Shown: positions 1 through 10,116, numbered from the stretch's first letter. The stretch is 64,000 bases of DNA from Phlebopus portentosus (GCA_037892935.1 JAYXKI010000011.1:806001-870000), one strand, 5' to 3'. Notes: a model not told the origin generated them from the sequence alone. Program-made: numbers and translations.

Positions 1-1209
1 GAAAAGCCCGAATATTATTGCGCGGGGAGGTGGTTGGTGAACCGGGCGACGGTGGTGCGGATGGCCGCCGGGGAGGCTAAGGACGCCGCCGAGGCGTTGG
101 ACAAGGCCGCCCAGTCGGAGGTGAATCGCCTCCGACGCGTCGCGGAGAGGCTGGCCGAGCGCCGGGAGGAGGAGGCTCGTGAGGAGGCGAAGCGGAGCGC
201 GGCGAAGGTGGCCGAGGAGGCGAAAGCCTCCTTCCTCAAGACGCTCGCCACCCTGCGAGTTGGGGGCCCGGAGGTCGTCGAGGCCTTCTGTAGGTCCTCA
301 GGGCGCGATGAGGCGGGGAACCTGGTAAGTCGTTGTCTTGAATCTTGTTTTTTACTGTCTCTGATAATATCTTCTTAGGTCGCGGCGCCTAAAACGAGCA
401 CCAAAGCGAAGGTGCAGGCGCGTCCCGCGGCCAGGCCGGCGACGGGAAAGACGATTACTCTTCCTGGGTCGTCGATCCCTGGTCTTGAGGTGGCGGGTTC
501 GTCCAGCGAGACGCTCAAGGGGGAGAGTGGTCGAGTGACGCGAGGGGGACGCTCGGGGACGGTCACGGGAAAGACCATTACTCTTGAGGTTGAGTCTGAT
601 GAGGGGTCAACGCGAGCGAAAAGGTCGAGAGGAAAGGAGGTATATGTCGATGTGTGTTTTATGTCCTGGATCTTATTCTTCACTGACATGTTTCGTTTCT
701 AGGTGCCTCCCCTTCCGAAGCGCGTACGTGAGCCGGTGGTCGAGCCGCCGGCGAAACGAGCAAGAGCGCCGGGAGCGGCGGCCTCGGGTGGGGGCAGGGC
801 GAAAGAGGAGGCGACAGGAAGACGGGACGGGGCGGTGAGTGCTGTCTTGAATTTTGTTCGTGACACTCTCTGACTATAATATTCAGAGGGAGGAGGGGGT
901 TGGGAGTTCGAGAGGGTCGGGCGGCTCCCCAGGGGTCAGAGCCGCCGCCTCCTCGAGTTCGTGTCGCCGGGGTGCGAGCGGTGCATCGGGCGTGGGGAGG
1001 TGTGCACGAGGCGCCCGCCGGCGCTCCTGTGCCAGGCGTGCCGGGTATCGCACCACCGGTGCGATATCTTGGAGTCGGACGTGACCTTCCTGGCGCAGCA
1101 GGAGGTCCTCGCTCTCCGCCGGCAGCTGGAGGGGATGGAGTCGACATTGGCGGGAGAGAGTGCGGGTGGGGGGGTGGAGGAAAAGGCCCAGGGTGAACGC
1201 CGTGGATAG
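1..1209 (+). CDS. Cys-rich (CxxC) protein, spliced, 5' partial, antisense to gypsy element A
   Basis: I do not recognise a named family. The frame is open from base 1, so the 5' end lies outside the window. I predict four exons: 1-324, 379-639, 703-834 and 889-1209, all joined in phase 0 at good GT/AG sites. The N-terminal part is a charged Ala/Glu/Arg-rich probable coiled coil; exons 2 and 3 encode low-complexity basic sequence; exon 4 carries a Cys cluster (CERC, then C, then CQAC, then C) followed by a short coiled coil. A Cys pattern like this suggests zinc binding. Base composition matches the neighbouring minus-strand gypsy element, whose pol stops 437 bp away, so I infer that this is an antisense passenger ORF of that element rather than a host gene. 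A host zinc-cluster protein is the alternative. Confidence 0.5.
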
Positions 1210-1646
1210 GCGGCGAGCCAAACGACGCAAACGGCGTCGGCTCGCGGTCTTCGGCGACCATGAAGCGCCCTTGGGCCGAAAAAAAATATTAAAAATAGGA
1301 AAAATATAAAAGTACAAAAATATTGTATTTTTCTTTTTCTTGTGTACTATAGTGGCTTGTAATAACAAGCCGAATGTTTTTCTTGTGAGGATGGTTCTTT
1401 GTGAGATCAGGGAATGTAAGATTGAGATGGGCTGGAGTGAAATAGGGAGGATAGGCGCCCTAAAAATAGCGCCGGGGCCGAAAGAATGACTTGAGTAAGG
1501 TGAAAATGTGGGAGGGGGTGACTCGGCGTCTCGCCGCAGTCGTTTGGGTGATGATTGGAGAGAGTGAAGATAGCGGCGGGTCCGAATAGGTGACTTAGGG
1601 AATGTGTATATAAGGGAGAGGGTGATTATGAGGCTTCGGCGGATCT
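1210..1646. other. AT-rich spacer between antisense ORF and pol of element A
   Basis: No gene is visible. The first part (about 1275-1345) is strongly AT-rich; a TATATAAG-like box lies near 1607-1615. If element A is bounded outside the window, this is internal non-coding DNA of the element. I found no direct repeat of this stretch at the other side of the element. Confidence 0.4.
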
Positions 1647-4600
1647 TCATAAGTTAGATTCGGCGTCTAGGTCATCCGCCGCGGTCTCTTGTGCTAGGTT
1701 GTCGAGTTCCGGCGTCGATTTCTGAGTGAGGTCTTCGACTGAGTCGATGATTCGAGTGCGTGCGTGGTAGGGGATAACTCTGAATGCTGCGTAACGAAGT
1801 GCTGAAATGGCGCCGTTTGCTTCGGCGAGAACGTAGGATCCTCCTTTGGTTCGTCGCACGACAATCATGGGCCCTAGGTACTTCGGCTTTGTCTTCCTGT
1901 TCAGCTCGTTTTCGATCTGGGAGTTCCGGACCAGCACAAGTGAGCCGGGGGCGAAATTGTAATCTTTAATTGTTGCGGCGTGGGTTTTCTCGAAGTCCTG
2001 TATGGATTTGAAACGTCCCTGGATGACGGATTCCTTGACTCGTTGGAGGTCCTCGGGACGTTTCTGGAGTGCCCTTGCTCTCGCCGCGATGAGTTGTGCG
2101 TCGGACATCTTGGAGGTGACCGCCGGCGAGATGTACGTCTGTTCGGCGAGGTCGAAGGGGAGTACTGGTTCGACGCCGTGGGCCATAAAGTATGGGCTAT
2201 AGCCTGTGCGGCGTTGAATCGTGATTCGTTCGGCCCAAATGGCGTGGTATATATGCTGGGACCACTTGTCTGGGCTTGAGTCGGTGAGCTTCATTAGGGT
2301 TTCTCTAAGGTCCCGGTGTCGCCGCTCAATGATTCCGTTGGCTCTTGAGTTGTACGGCGAGATTCGAATGTGCTGGACATTGTATTTGGCGAGAAGGCGG
2401 GGTAGGTCCTTGGAGAATGAGGCGCCGTTGTCGGTTACGATCTCCTCGACTCGTCCCCATCTTGACAAGATATCTTCAAAAACGAAGCGTGCTATCGAGG
2501 CGGCGTTATCTTTGCGCAGCGTTCGGAATTCGGGGTATCCGGTGAGGGAGTCTCGGGCCTGAACGATATACTTGAATCCGCCGGAGGGCGGCATTAACAT
2601 GACGTCTATGTGCACCCTGGAGAATAGCGGCGCGGGCGTCGGGCTTTGCGGCGTGGTATATATTTTCGTAAACTGCCTCGTTTGGCATTGGTGGCAGGTT
2701 CTGATATACCATTTGATGTCCTGATGCATTCCTGGCCACCAGAATCGGTCTTGAATCGTTGTTCTGACAGAGAAGAAGCCTTTGTGGCCGAGTTCGTCGT
2801 GGGCAGTTCTGATAATGGAAATTCGGCGTTCCGGCGGAATAACGAGTGCGGCGTGACCTTTGTCGTTCTTTCTGTAGAGTTCGCCGTGCTGTAGGAAGAA
2901 ACGAGTGGCTCGGCGTACGAACTGTTTGAATTGGGCGTCTGAAAAATCGGCGGGGCGGGATGGGGCGGCGAGAAATTTCTTGATACAATCGAGGTCTTTG
3001 AATCCTTTTTGTGAGGCTTTGTGATCGGGGAGTTGTACGGGTTCGCTGTTTGGGGTATAGGCCGTGTCGGAAAGGTCTTGGTTTAGGAAGGAGTATTGAT
3101 GGTCGATCCATTCTTCGAAGCCTTCGTCTCGCGGCGGATCGGTTTGTGCGGCGCCGCGGCGTGATAGGCCGTCTGGGCCGAGGTGTTTGGGCGCCGGCGT
3201 ATGAATGATCGTGAAATTGAAAAGTAAGATGCCGGCGATCCATCTATTGATAGTGGCGTTGGGTTGGAGGTCTGGGTTGTTAATCATGCCTTTAATATAG
3301 CTGGCGTCGACTTCGACGAAAAAGTGATCGATGCCGACGAGGTATATGCGCGCCTCATATAGAGCTCTGAAGAGGCCGAAGAGTTCTAGCTTCGCCTGGG
3401 AGTAGTTTCGTTCTCTGTTGTTCCAAGTTCCGGACATGAAACGGGATGGGACCCTTTCGCCGTTTTCGCCGAGCTGTAACAAGATGGCGCCGTAGCCATG
3501 AACGGAGGAGTCTACACAGAAATGAACAGGTTGTCCTGACTCGTAGTCAATAGAACGAATGGCGCCGGAGGATGCTACGGCGTGTTTTAGTAGATCCATA
3601 GATCGGCGGGCGTCTTCGTCGAATAGGAAGGGCTGGTCTTTGCAGAGTAGTTTGTTGAGACCGGCGGATAGTCTGGCGTAGTTCTTCACGAAGTGTCTAA
3701 GGACGCCGGCCGTACCTAAAAATGCCCGAACATCGTGGACATCCCGCGGCGGCGGCCAATCCATTATCGCCTTGACCCTGGATGCGTCTGGGACTCGGCC
3801 GGCGTAATTACAGGTGTGTCCTACAATGACTGCTTCTGGTGCGGCGATGATGAGTTTCTTACCCGAGACAGTGGCGCCGACTACTTTGAGGCGTTGGAGG
3901 ACGCGGTTGACGTCGTTGAGATGTTCCCAGATGAAGCGGCGGATGTTCGGGTTTCCCGGAATGGTTTCGTAGTTTCCGGCGGCGAGCTCGTATCGGGATT
4001 TAGGCCCTTTTACAGGAATATCGTCGATGTATGGGATACAGACGTGGGGTATCTCATCTTTGAGTACGAAGGTGACGTCGGCGTGCATAATTTGTTGCGA
4101 GTTGGTGTATCCCATAGGAATCGACGTGAGGCGAAACGCGCCGAGAGGTGTTTGGAATGTTGTGAGGTCGCGGGATCGTACGTCGAGCTTTCTCTGGTCG
4201 AAGGCGACGAATAGATCGAGTGTGGTGTAGCAGGCATGGCCACCGAAGGTCTCGGCGATGTGTTCTGTGGGGTAAGGGACGGAGGGGTCGCGTATGGAGA
4301 CTTTGTTGAGTGGCTGGAGGTCGTGTACAAGTCGAAGGGATTTTCCATCCTTTTTAACGACGCAGAACCATCGGGAGCGGTAAGAGGAATTGGACGGCTC
4401 GTAGACGCCGGAGTTAATTTTGTCTTTGATTATGCGAACCACTTCGTTGAAGATCCCCGGCGGAATAGGGATGTTTTTCATTACCCACGGCGTATGGTCG
4501 ACAGTAGGAATTAGAACCGGCGCGAAGTATTGATAGTCGAGGGAGCCCTTTTCTGTTTCGTCCCAAGCTAGGCCGTCTTCATGTTGTAGAAGGGTCCAGT

Positions 4601-5132
4601 AGGCGAGGTTCTTTTCTTCCTCACTGAGGAAGCCAGTTGGGTCGATGTCTAGGGCGTCGAAGCGCCCTTGTGTAAAGCGGCGTCCTGGAATGAACTCCGG
4701 CGGATCGATAGGGAGCTTTGGTAGATCTGTGAGCGGCTGCGGGTGTGATTTGCGTATGATGCGGTAGTCCTCTGGAAGGGTCGCCGATATAGGTTTGGTT
4801 CGTTGGGCGACCTTTTTGTACTTGTAGGCGTGCCCGGCCGGTTGAGCGGCCGTGGTATTAAGAGTGCTGTTGGAGCGGGGTATTCGGTTGCGTACGGGGA
4901 GTGATTCATCATCGAAAATAGAGTTAATGAAGAAGGCTGGGTGTTTTTGGGCTTTGTTCTGGGCTGTGAAACCCTTTTCGGCGGATCGATCAGAAAATGA
5001 GGTGGAGATATCTATGGTGCGGGGATTGAAGGCGATATTTACAGTCGCCGGGCCGTGATGGAGCACATATGCGTCGGGTATGGTTGGGGGTATACGCCGC
5101 ATATGTTCCGGCGGACGCCGCTGGGAAGTCAT
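1647..5132 (-). CDS. Pol polyprotein of gypsy element A (RT, RNase H, integrase)
   Basis: A 1161-residue intact polyprotein. Reverse transcriptase lies at about residues 200-400, with the catalytic motif YIDD near residue 367. An RNase H domain follows (FCVDSSVHG near 540). The integrase has the HHCC zinc module (HDELGHKG through CHQC, about residues 800-850) and a D,D,E core (HIDVM, TDNGASF, IERRHRD). No chromodomain is visible at the C-terminus, unlike element B. The start codon overlaps the stop of the preceding Gag-protease frame as ATGA, so Pol is probably made by termination-reinitiation rather than by frameshifting. The protease is encoded in the upstream ORF. The host is fungal; this is a genomic retroelement, not an infectious virus. 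Confidence 0.9.
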   Translation of the reverse strand: MTSQRRPPEHMRRIPPTIPDAYVLHHGPATVNIAFNPRTIDISTSFSDRSAEKGFTAQNKAQKHPAFFINSIFDDESLPVRNRIPRSNSTLNTTAAQPAGHAYKYKKVAQRTKPISATLPEDYRIIRKSHPQPLTDLPKLPIDPPEFIPGRRFTQGRFDALDIDPTGFLSEEEKNLAYWTLLQHEDGLAWDETEKGSLDYQYFAPVLIPTVDHTPWVMKNIPIPPGIFNEVVRIIKDKINSGVYEPSNSSYRSRWFCVVKKDGKSLRLVHDLQPLNKVSIRDPSVPYPTEHIAETFGGHACYTTLDLFVAFDQRKLDVRSRDLTTFQTPLGAFRLTSIPMGYTNSQQIMHADVTFVLKDEIPHVCIPYIDDIPVKGPKSRYELAAGNYETIPGNPNIRRFIWEHLNDVNRVLQRLKVVGATVSGKKLIIAAPEAVIVGHTCNYAGRVPDASRVKAIMDWPPPRDVHDVRAFLGTAGVLRHFVKNYARLSAGLNKLLCKDQPFLFDEDARRSMDLLKHAVASSGAIRSIDYESGQPVHFCVDSSVHGYGAILLQLGENGERVPSRFMSGTWNNRERNYSQAKLELFGLFRALYEARIYLVGIDHFFVEVDASYIKGMINNPDLQPNATINRWIAGILLFNFTIIHTPAPKHLGPDGLSRRGAAQTDPPRDEGFEEWIDHQYSFLNQDLSDTAYTPNSEPVQLPDHKASQKGFKDLDCIKKFLAAPSRPADFSDAQFKQFVRRATRFFLQHGELYRKNDKGHAALVIPPERRISIIRTAHDELGHKGFFSVRTTIQDRFWWPGMHQDIKWYIRTCHQCQTRQFTKIYTTPQSPTPAPLFSRVHIDVMLMPPSGGFKYIVQARDSLTGYPEFRTLRKDNAASIARFVFEDILSRWGRVEEIVTDNGASFSKDLPRLLAKYNVQHIRISPYNSRANGIIERRHRDLRETLMKLTDSSPDKWSQHIYHAIWAERITIQRRTGYSPYFMAHGVEPVLPFDLAEQTYISPAVTSKMSDAQLIAARARALQKRPEDLQRVKESVIQGRFKSIQDFEKTHAATIKDYNFAPGSLVLVRNSQIENELNRKTKPKYLGPMIVVRRTKGGSYVLAEANGAISALRYAAFRVIPYHARTRIIDSVEDLTQKSTPELDNLAQETAADDLDAESNL
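5129..5132 (-). promoter_or_regulatory. gag-pol ATGA stop-start overlap
   Basis: On the minus strand the last codon and stop of Gag-protease (CAA TGA) overlap the first codon of Pol (ATG ACT). This gives the four-base overlap ATGA. Such overlaps are known sites of coupled termination-reinitiation, which would yield Pol at a fraction of the Gag level. Confidence 0.6.
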
Positions 5133-7381
5133 TGTCTAGGGGGGCGCTGTTTTTCTGTCCCGGCGCCGCGCTGAATCGTCGGGATCGACATGGTTTCGTT
5201 CGTATCGGGATGAGTAAGGTATAGCGTCTGTTCGCCGTCGGCCTCGTCTATGACCTGCGCCCTAGTGTGTACGAAAAACGGGCGGCCTAATAGTAACTGA
5301 AAGGGGGCCTTTTCGACGACCTGGACTTGGACAACAATAGAGAAGGCGCCTATGGTGAGTCTGACGCGAGGGATGAGTCCCGCCGAGCGTGAGGTTTGTC
5401 TGTCGGCGGTTTCTACTGTGATTGCTTGGCTCATTATCGTCGGGGACCCGAGGTCCTTCCATACCTCTTTTGGCACGGCGATAAATGTCGACCCCGAGTC
5501 GAGCAAAGCTTTTACTTCGAATTTATCATCGAGCCAGACCTCGATTTCGCGGAGGGGAATGTTCGGCGGGGCGACGGAAGGATCTTCGTCGCCGAAGTTA
5601 ACCGGCGAGGTGGGCCTCGGGATCGAGGCGTACATTGCCATCTCGTGATCAGGATTTTCCCTAATTAGTTCTCGGCGCCCCGTGACGAATTCTTTACACT
5701 TCTTTCTGATTTCGGGAGAGGCGGCGAGCAGGCTTCGGATCGGCAGGGTGACTTCCGAGTCCAGAATCTTGTCGAAAACGTTCGATACCGCGGCGTCATC
5801 GTATGCTGGTACGGTGGTTCGGTATTGCGGCTTCGGATCCGCCGCGTCGTCCCTGTGCGGCGCCGAGGGCGTCGGCGGCGGGGCCGGGCGTTGTCCGGGT
5901 GGTTTCCCCTTCTTGCTGTTATCTCCCCATTTCGGGTTGGGGTCTCGAGGCGGCTTTCTGGTGGGGATTTCGATTCCGTCGAAAACTTCTCTGGGGCCTG
6001 GCCGTCTTCCGGCGGCGGCGAAGGCATTCTGCGGTTGTTCGGGGGATTCTTCTTGTTCGAAAAGGAGCGCGACTCCGTCGCAGGCATCGTCGTCTGGGGG
6101 GTCTTCTGGGGTGATAGCCTCAAAGTAGTTCGATTCCTGGATTCGCGGCGGCAGGCCGTTCGGCGGATTTGTATTGTAGGCTAAGGGGGGCGGTGCCCGG
6201 TTGAGGCCCTGGTACATAGATTCCTGTGATGGAGGGTGTGACTGATACATGGATTGTTGAGTCGGCGGTTGTCCCTGATATGTGGGATCCTGCCTCGGCG
6301 GAGCGATCCTTGGCGGCGTGTCGGATACGGGCTGAATGGGGAGCTGGACGCCAACTGGTGCGTAGTTTGGGTTCTCTATGAAGAGCTTATTAATCCTGTC
6401 CAGTACTGACATCCCCGGTTCTCCCTGAGGAAGTCGGCCATTGGAGGGGTACAAGTACCCTTTGGCGTCGGCGAGCATGATTCCCCTCTGGATCAGGGAG
6501 ATCTTGGTGGGACAGTCGCGGGTAGAGTGCGTTACACTGGCGCATACGGCGCATTTTCCGTTAAATCTGGCTTGTCGGGGCTGCGGCAGGGCTCCTGCGG
6601 TTGGCGGCGGAGCGCGGCGGTTTGACTTCTCGGTGGCTTCACGGAGGGCGCGCATTTCCTGGATTAGGAGGGACACCCACGGTTCTTCTTGCTTGACCTG
6701 GGGTTGGTTGATGACTCCGTAGGCCGGAGCACCGGGCTGCGGCGGCGGCGTGTACGTCGTAACTTGTGTATAGGTGGGCATGGCCGCTGTCGCCGCATAC
6801 ATCAGTGGTTGGTCGGCGGTTGTGAGGCGGCCGCCGGTTAGGATGCGTTCTAGTTCTCTTACAACTGTGTCGATGTCCCAGGGCACGCCGGTAGGGTGGT
6901 CGTGCTTGACAAACCGCAAATTAAGATCCAGCTCTCTGTTTAGCGTCGGGTGGAGGCCTTCTCTGAACATACGCTTCTGTTCGAACTCTGATAGCATGCC
7001 GGCGTCGATAAGATACGAGGAGACGGTGATAAAGTTCCTATGGTATTCGCCGAGGGCGGCGGTGTTCAGCATAATTTGGTTGCGGCTTATGTTAATAAGG
7101 TTGTGGAGGTCGCCGAGTGTGTACTGGGTCGTAGCGTTTGGGTAGTACTTTAGGATAGCGTCTTTGAATGCCATAAAGTCGTTTCCTCTCGTTTCGGGCC
7201 TTTTGCACCATAGCTGATCGTCTTTAGCGTCGGCGTAGCATCTTGCCCAAGCGATCATTTGTGCATCTGTTAGGCCGGCGCTTCGTCCAAATAGCCGGAC
7301 TCTGTTAAAGAAGATGGGGATTTCCGCGGGGTCGCCGGAGGCGTTGAACTTCGGCGCGCGGCGGTCTCCCGGGTAGGGCAT
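5129..7381 (-). CDS. Gag with C-terminal retropepsin, gypsy element A
   Basis: A 750-residue protein starting at the first in-frame ATG (7381; the frame is open slightly further upstream with a GTG). The N-terminal 200 residues are capsid-like; a single zinc knuckle of the CX2CX4HX4C type (CAVC...H...C) lies near residue 285; a long Pro/Gln-rich linker follows. A retropepsin domain near the C-terminus has the motif LLDSGST (about residue 640) and the second signature LLLGRPFF. Carrying the protease in the Gag frame rather than in Pol differs from element B. It lies 32 bp downstream of ORF1 and shares the tetranucleotide ATGA with pol. Confidence 0.85.
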   Translation of the reverse strand: MPYPGDRRAPKFNASGDPAEIPIFFNRVRLFGRSAGLTDAQMIAWARCYADAKDDQLWCKRPETRGNDFMAFKDAILKYYPNATTQYTLGDLHNLINISRNQIMLNTAALGEYHRNFITVSSYLIDAGMLSEFEQKRMFREGLHPTLNRELDLNLRFVKHDHPTGVPWDIDTVVRELERILTGGRLTTADQPLMYAATAAMPTYTQVTTYTPPPQPGAPAYGVINQPQVKQEEPWVSLLIQEMRALREATEKSNRRAPPPTAGALPQPRQARFNGKCAVCASVTHSTRDCPTKISLIQRGIMLADAKGYLYPSNGRLPQGEPGMSVLDRINKLFIENPNYAPVGVQLPIQPVSDTPPRIAPPRQDPTYQGQPPTQQSMYQSHPPSQESMYQGLNRAPPPLAYNTNPPNGLPPRIQESNYFEAITPEDPPDDDACDGVALLFEQEESPEQPQNAFAAAGRRPGPREVFDGIEIPTRKPPRDPNPKWGDNSKKGKPPGQRPAPPPTPSAPHRDDAADPKPQYRTTVPAYDDAAVSNVFDKILDSEVTLPIRSLLAASPEIRKKCKEFVTGRRELIRENPDHEMAMYASIPRPTSPVNFGDEDPSVAPPNIPLREIEVWLDDKFEVKALLDSGSTFIAVPKEVWKDLGSPTIMSQAITVETADRQTSRSAGLIPRVRLTIGAFSIVVQVQVVEKAPFQLLLGRPFFVHTRAQVIDEADGEQTLYLTHPDTNETMSIPTIQRGAGTEKQRPPRQ

Positions 7382-7413
7382 TGTAGCTCCCGGCACTGGT
7401 GGGTTGGGACCAC

Positions 7414-8445
7414 TTAATGGATGGGTATCTGGGTCACTGAGGTCTGGGAGAGGGGGAAAGGCGCCCGCGGGGGGTGGTGCTGGTGCGGCATAGGCTGGTG
7501 CGGCGGGGGACGGCTGTTGGGGGGCGGCGGGGTCGATCCTGAGGCTGCGGGGGGCGCGGCGGGAATGCCGGTATGGGTGCTGGTCATTGTTGGTATCGAG
7601 GCCGTCTTAGGGGGTGTACTGGGGGTGGGTGGTTGGGCGTTGTCAATTGGGGAGAGCCGCGGCCTCTGAGCTGGTGTCGGCGGCGTAAGAGGGGGGGGTG
7701 GGGAGAGCCTCGCCGATCGCTCTTCTTCGACGGGGGATAGTGGAGAGTCGGGGGTGATTGCGTGGCCGTGTACGAGGGAGTCGGGGACGTAAAGGTCGTC
7801 GTCCTCCTGTTCTTCTGCGGCGGAGTATAACTGTAGGCCGGTGCGGCGGTGGAGATCTGGGGGGTTGTCTATGTCGGAGAAGAGGTCGGTTTCGATGGGG
7901 CCGGTGGCTGGAGGTTCCTGGAGGGATATTGACAGGTCCTCGATGCTGCCGGGGACACGAACGTGAGTACTGGGGCGAATTTCGGATTCGCGGAGGTCTT
8001 TAGGAACGTGGATGAAACGAGGGGGAATTATAGGCGATATAGGGTGTGCGGCGGCGGTGCTTGCGCTTTCGCCAGGCGGTGGGTTGCGTGTAAAAGGAGT
8101 GATAGATGCTCTTCTGGGACGCCGGGTGGGTGGGTCGTCTGCGGCGATGGAGGCGCGTCGACGGTTCGGCGCGGACGGAGATCTGGGTGTGGTGGGACGG
8201 GGTTCTTCTGTTCGTCCTCTTGTAAAGAGTGTGGAATAATGGTATGGTTGGCCGGCGGTTGTGGCTGAGGCTGTTTGACTGTTTTCCGCCCTTCTTTGCA
8301 GCCTTAGTGAGTATCGCGTGCCCTTGGAAGGGCCTGAGATCGGTTGGAACGACACCTTTTTACCTCCCTCGCCGTGGGCTCCAAAATGTAGACTATCAGA
8401 CTCTCCTAGACAGGGACAAAGGCGGCGGCGGCGGCGTTCGACCAC
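7414..8445 (-). CDS. Proline-rich ORF1 of gypsy element A
   Basis: An open frame of about 343 codons, rich in Pro, Ser, Thr and Arg and predicted to be disordered. It lacks an ATG near its 5' end (the first codon of the open stretch is GTG, and methionines appear only near the C-terminus). A polypyrimidine-AG acceptor (ctgtctag, minus strand) just inside the 5' end suggests that translation starts in an upstream exon. It ends 32 bp before the Gag ATG and in another frame. Function is unknown; a Gag-associated or regulatory protein is conceivable. It could also be a translated leader with no product. Confidence 0.5.
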   Translation of the reverse strand: MVERRRRRLCPCLGESDSLHFGAHGEGGKKVSFQPISGPSKGTRYSLRLQRRAENSQTASATTAGQPYHYSTLFTRGRTEEPRPTTPRSPSAPNRRRASIAADDPPTRRPRRASITPFTRNPPPGESASTAAAHPISPIIPPRFIHVPKDLRESEIRPSTHVRVPGSIEDLSISLQEPPATGPIETDLFSDIDNPPDLHRRTGLQLYSAAEEQEDDDLYVPDSLVHGHAITPDSPLSPVEEERSARLSPPPPLTPPTPAQRPRLSPIDNAQPPTPSTPPKTASIPTMTSTHTGIPAAPPAASGSTPPPPNSRPPPHQPMPHQHHPPRAPFPLSQTSVTQIPIH

Positions 8446-10116
8446 AGGGAGGCGATGTCAAAGGTGTCGAGAGGAAAAAGGGGAGGTCCTACCAGATCTA
8501 CAGACTACCTACAGGGTTTCAGAAGCGACACTCAGCTCAGATGTACAAAGATCTGGCCGTTAGGGCAGATCCGCCGCGCCTTCGAATAACTCGCCGCGGC
8601 GATCCGGGACTCGGCGACTGTATAGGGATCGCCGAGTCCGACTGAACCGGCGAAGGGGTCGCAGCGGCGGACTGGGTGCGGGGCCGGCGGAAATTCGCAC
8701 CAGTGCAATTCCGCCTGGTAGTCGGGGAGATGACGTCGGAATGACACAGAGAAGATGCGAGAGAGAGAGAGTCGACACCACTTAAAAAGGGAGTAGTGTC
8801 GGCGGTGGAACGACGCGGAGGCGGCGGAGACGGCGAGAAGTGGGAGACTGGACTCAGTCGAAAAGGGGCGTCGGCGCCGACGGTAGCGGTAAACACAAGA
8901 AGAGTGACAGCTGCGTCGAGGCGTCGACGAAGTATAACAGATCCCTAGAAGAGTGACGGCTGCGTCGAGGCGTTGAGGAAGAATCACAAATGTTCAGGGG
9001 CCGAGCGGCGGCGGAGGCTAGAGAGAGAGGGACGGCGATGCAGATATGAGTGGGAAGTCCCCGGAGCGATTACTAGACGAGTGACAGCTGCGCAGAGGGG
9101 AGACGACCAGGGCGGCGAATGAGCTCGGCGGCTTCTATCCTGTGGGATCCGGGGCCACGCCGTCAGGACGGGATCGGCGAGGGCACGTGACCGGGAGTTC
9201 GCCCGATCCGGCTGTCTGGTTCTCTGTATATACTGGTTTCTTGAAGGAGGCTTCTTTACTTGTGGTTGGTCTCTGGTAGCTGCGTTCTAGAGTGTATATC
9301 TGCTGCTTTTTAGGATAGATACATGCTCTCTATATATACTATGAGTCCTTGATAAGAAATATCACTTAAAGCGGCGGGCGGCGAGGCGTGACAGGCGCGC
9401 CGTGACGGCGGGGGCCGCCGCCGAGATGCGCCGCCAAGCCACCAAGATCTAGGGGCGCCCCAATCGGAACGGCGGAGTGCTGGTACGTCGTGTCGAATGT
9501 CGGGGCCGTTCGGATCGGTCAGGGCGCGCTCTATATAGATCTGAAACGCCAAGGGGTCGAATAAAACTAAAAAGGGGAATATACGGACGGCCGCCGGGCG
9601 CGCTACCGCGCTCGGCGTACGATGTGGGATGATAAGAATATGAAACAATCAACGAAATGGACCTGAGATTGGCTATCGTTCACCCAGCCGGCGCGGCGGC
9701 GGGCATACACCTCCGTGATGGCGCGATATACATCCGCCGCAGCGTATCCGGCCGCCGTGCGAGCACTTCCGAAGCCCGGAGTCACCGGATTCGGCGGAAC
9801 CGTTCTTGAGAGAGGCTGGAGAAGGGGAACTAGGATTTGGTCGAAGGGAGGACAAGGTGATCATAAGATAGGAGTGGAGGCGTCGCCGCCGGTTCGTATG
9901 GTCGGCGGCGGCGGCGGCGTGGATGCTGTTCCTAGGCCGCCGAAGGTCCGGCGGCCGCTGAGCAGGCTGTATTATGGGTAACGGCGGCGAAGGCTGGTTT
10001 GCTGACAATAGTACGCGGGGTGTCCTGGGTATGGCATAGGGGAGTACCGCCCTTACAGGCCTGTGCCGCTGGACCGGTACAGGTTAGTGCGGCGCACTAC
10101 AACGTCCCAAGGACCA
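8446..10116. other. GC-rich non-coding flank of element A with short repeats
   Basis: No convincing gene is seen; short open frames on both strands are compositional. The stretch has GGC/GCC-rich tracts (8420-8437, 9904-9922), several TATATA boxes (9226-9232, 9331-9340) and three copies of a 24-26 bp motif containing GAGTGACRGCTGCG (8898, 8947, 9075). It probably includes the 5' leader and LTR of element A, but I could not define an LTR. Composition changes abruptly to AT-richer sequence at about 10,100, where the LINE-like element begins. Confidence 0.4.
8898..9098 (+). repeat. Three imperfect copies of a GAGTGACAGCTGCG motif
   Basis: Copies lie at 8898-8923, 8947-8972 and 9075-9098. The first two match at nearly all positions over 26 bp (one A/G difference is clear) and are 49 bp apart; the third diverges after the first 17 bases. 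They lie upstream of ORF1 of element A and may be part of its regulatory region. Confidence 0.6.

Larger units (their letters stand above)
1..8445 (-). mobile_element. Ty3/gypsy LTR retrotransposon (element A), LTRs not identified
   Basis: Three minus-strand ORFs in series make up the element: a proline-rich ORF1 (8445-7414), Gag-protease (7381-5129) and Pol (5132-1647). The order protease, reverse transcriptase, RNase H, integrase is that of the Metaviridae (Ty3/gypsy). All three frames are open over their full length, so this copy may be coding-competent. No matching LTR pair was found between the left edge and about 10,100, so the true ends are unknown; the left limit given is the window edge. 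The GC-rich composition runs from base 1 to about 10,100, which suggests that the element, including its flanks, occupies most of that interval. Confidence 0.75.

Noticed and set aside
1210..10100. Search for an LTR pair around gypsy element A
   Set aside because: No direct repeat longer than a few tens of bases was found between the left flank (1-1646) and the right flank (8446-10100), so no LTR was annotated.
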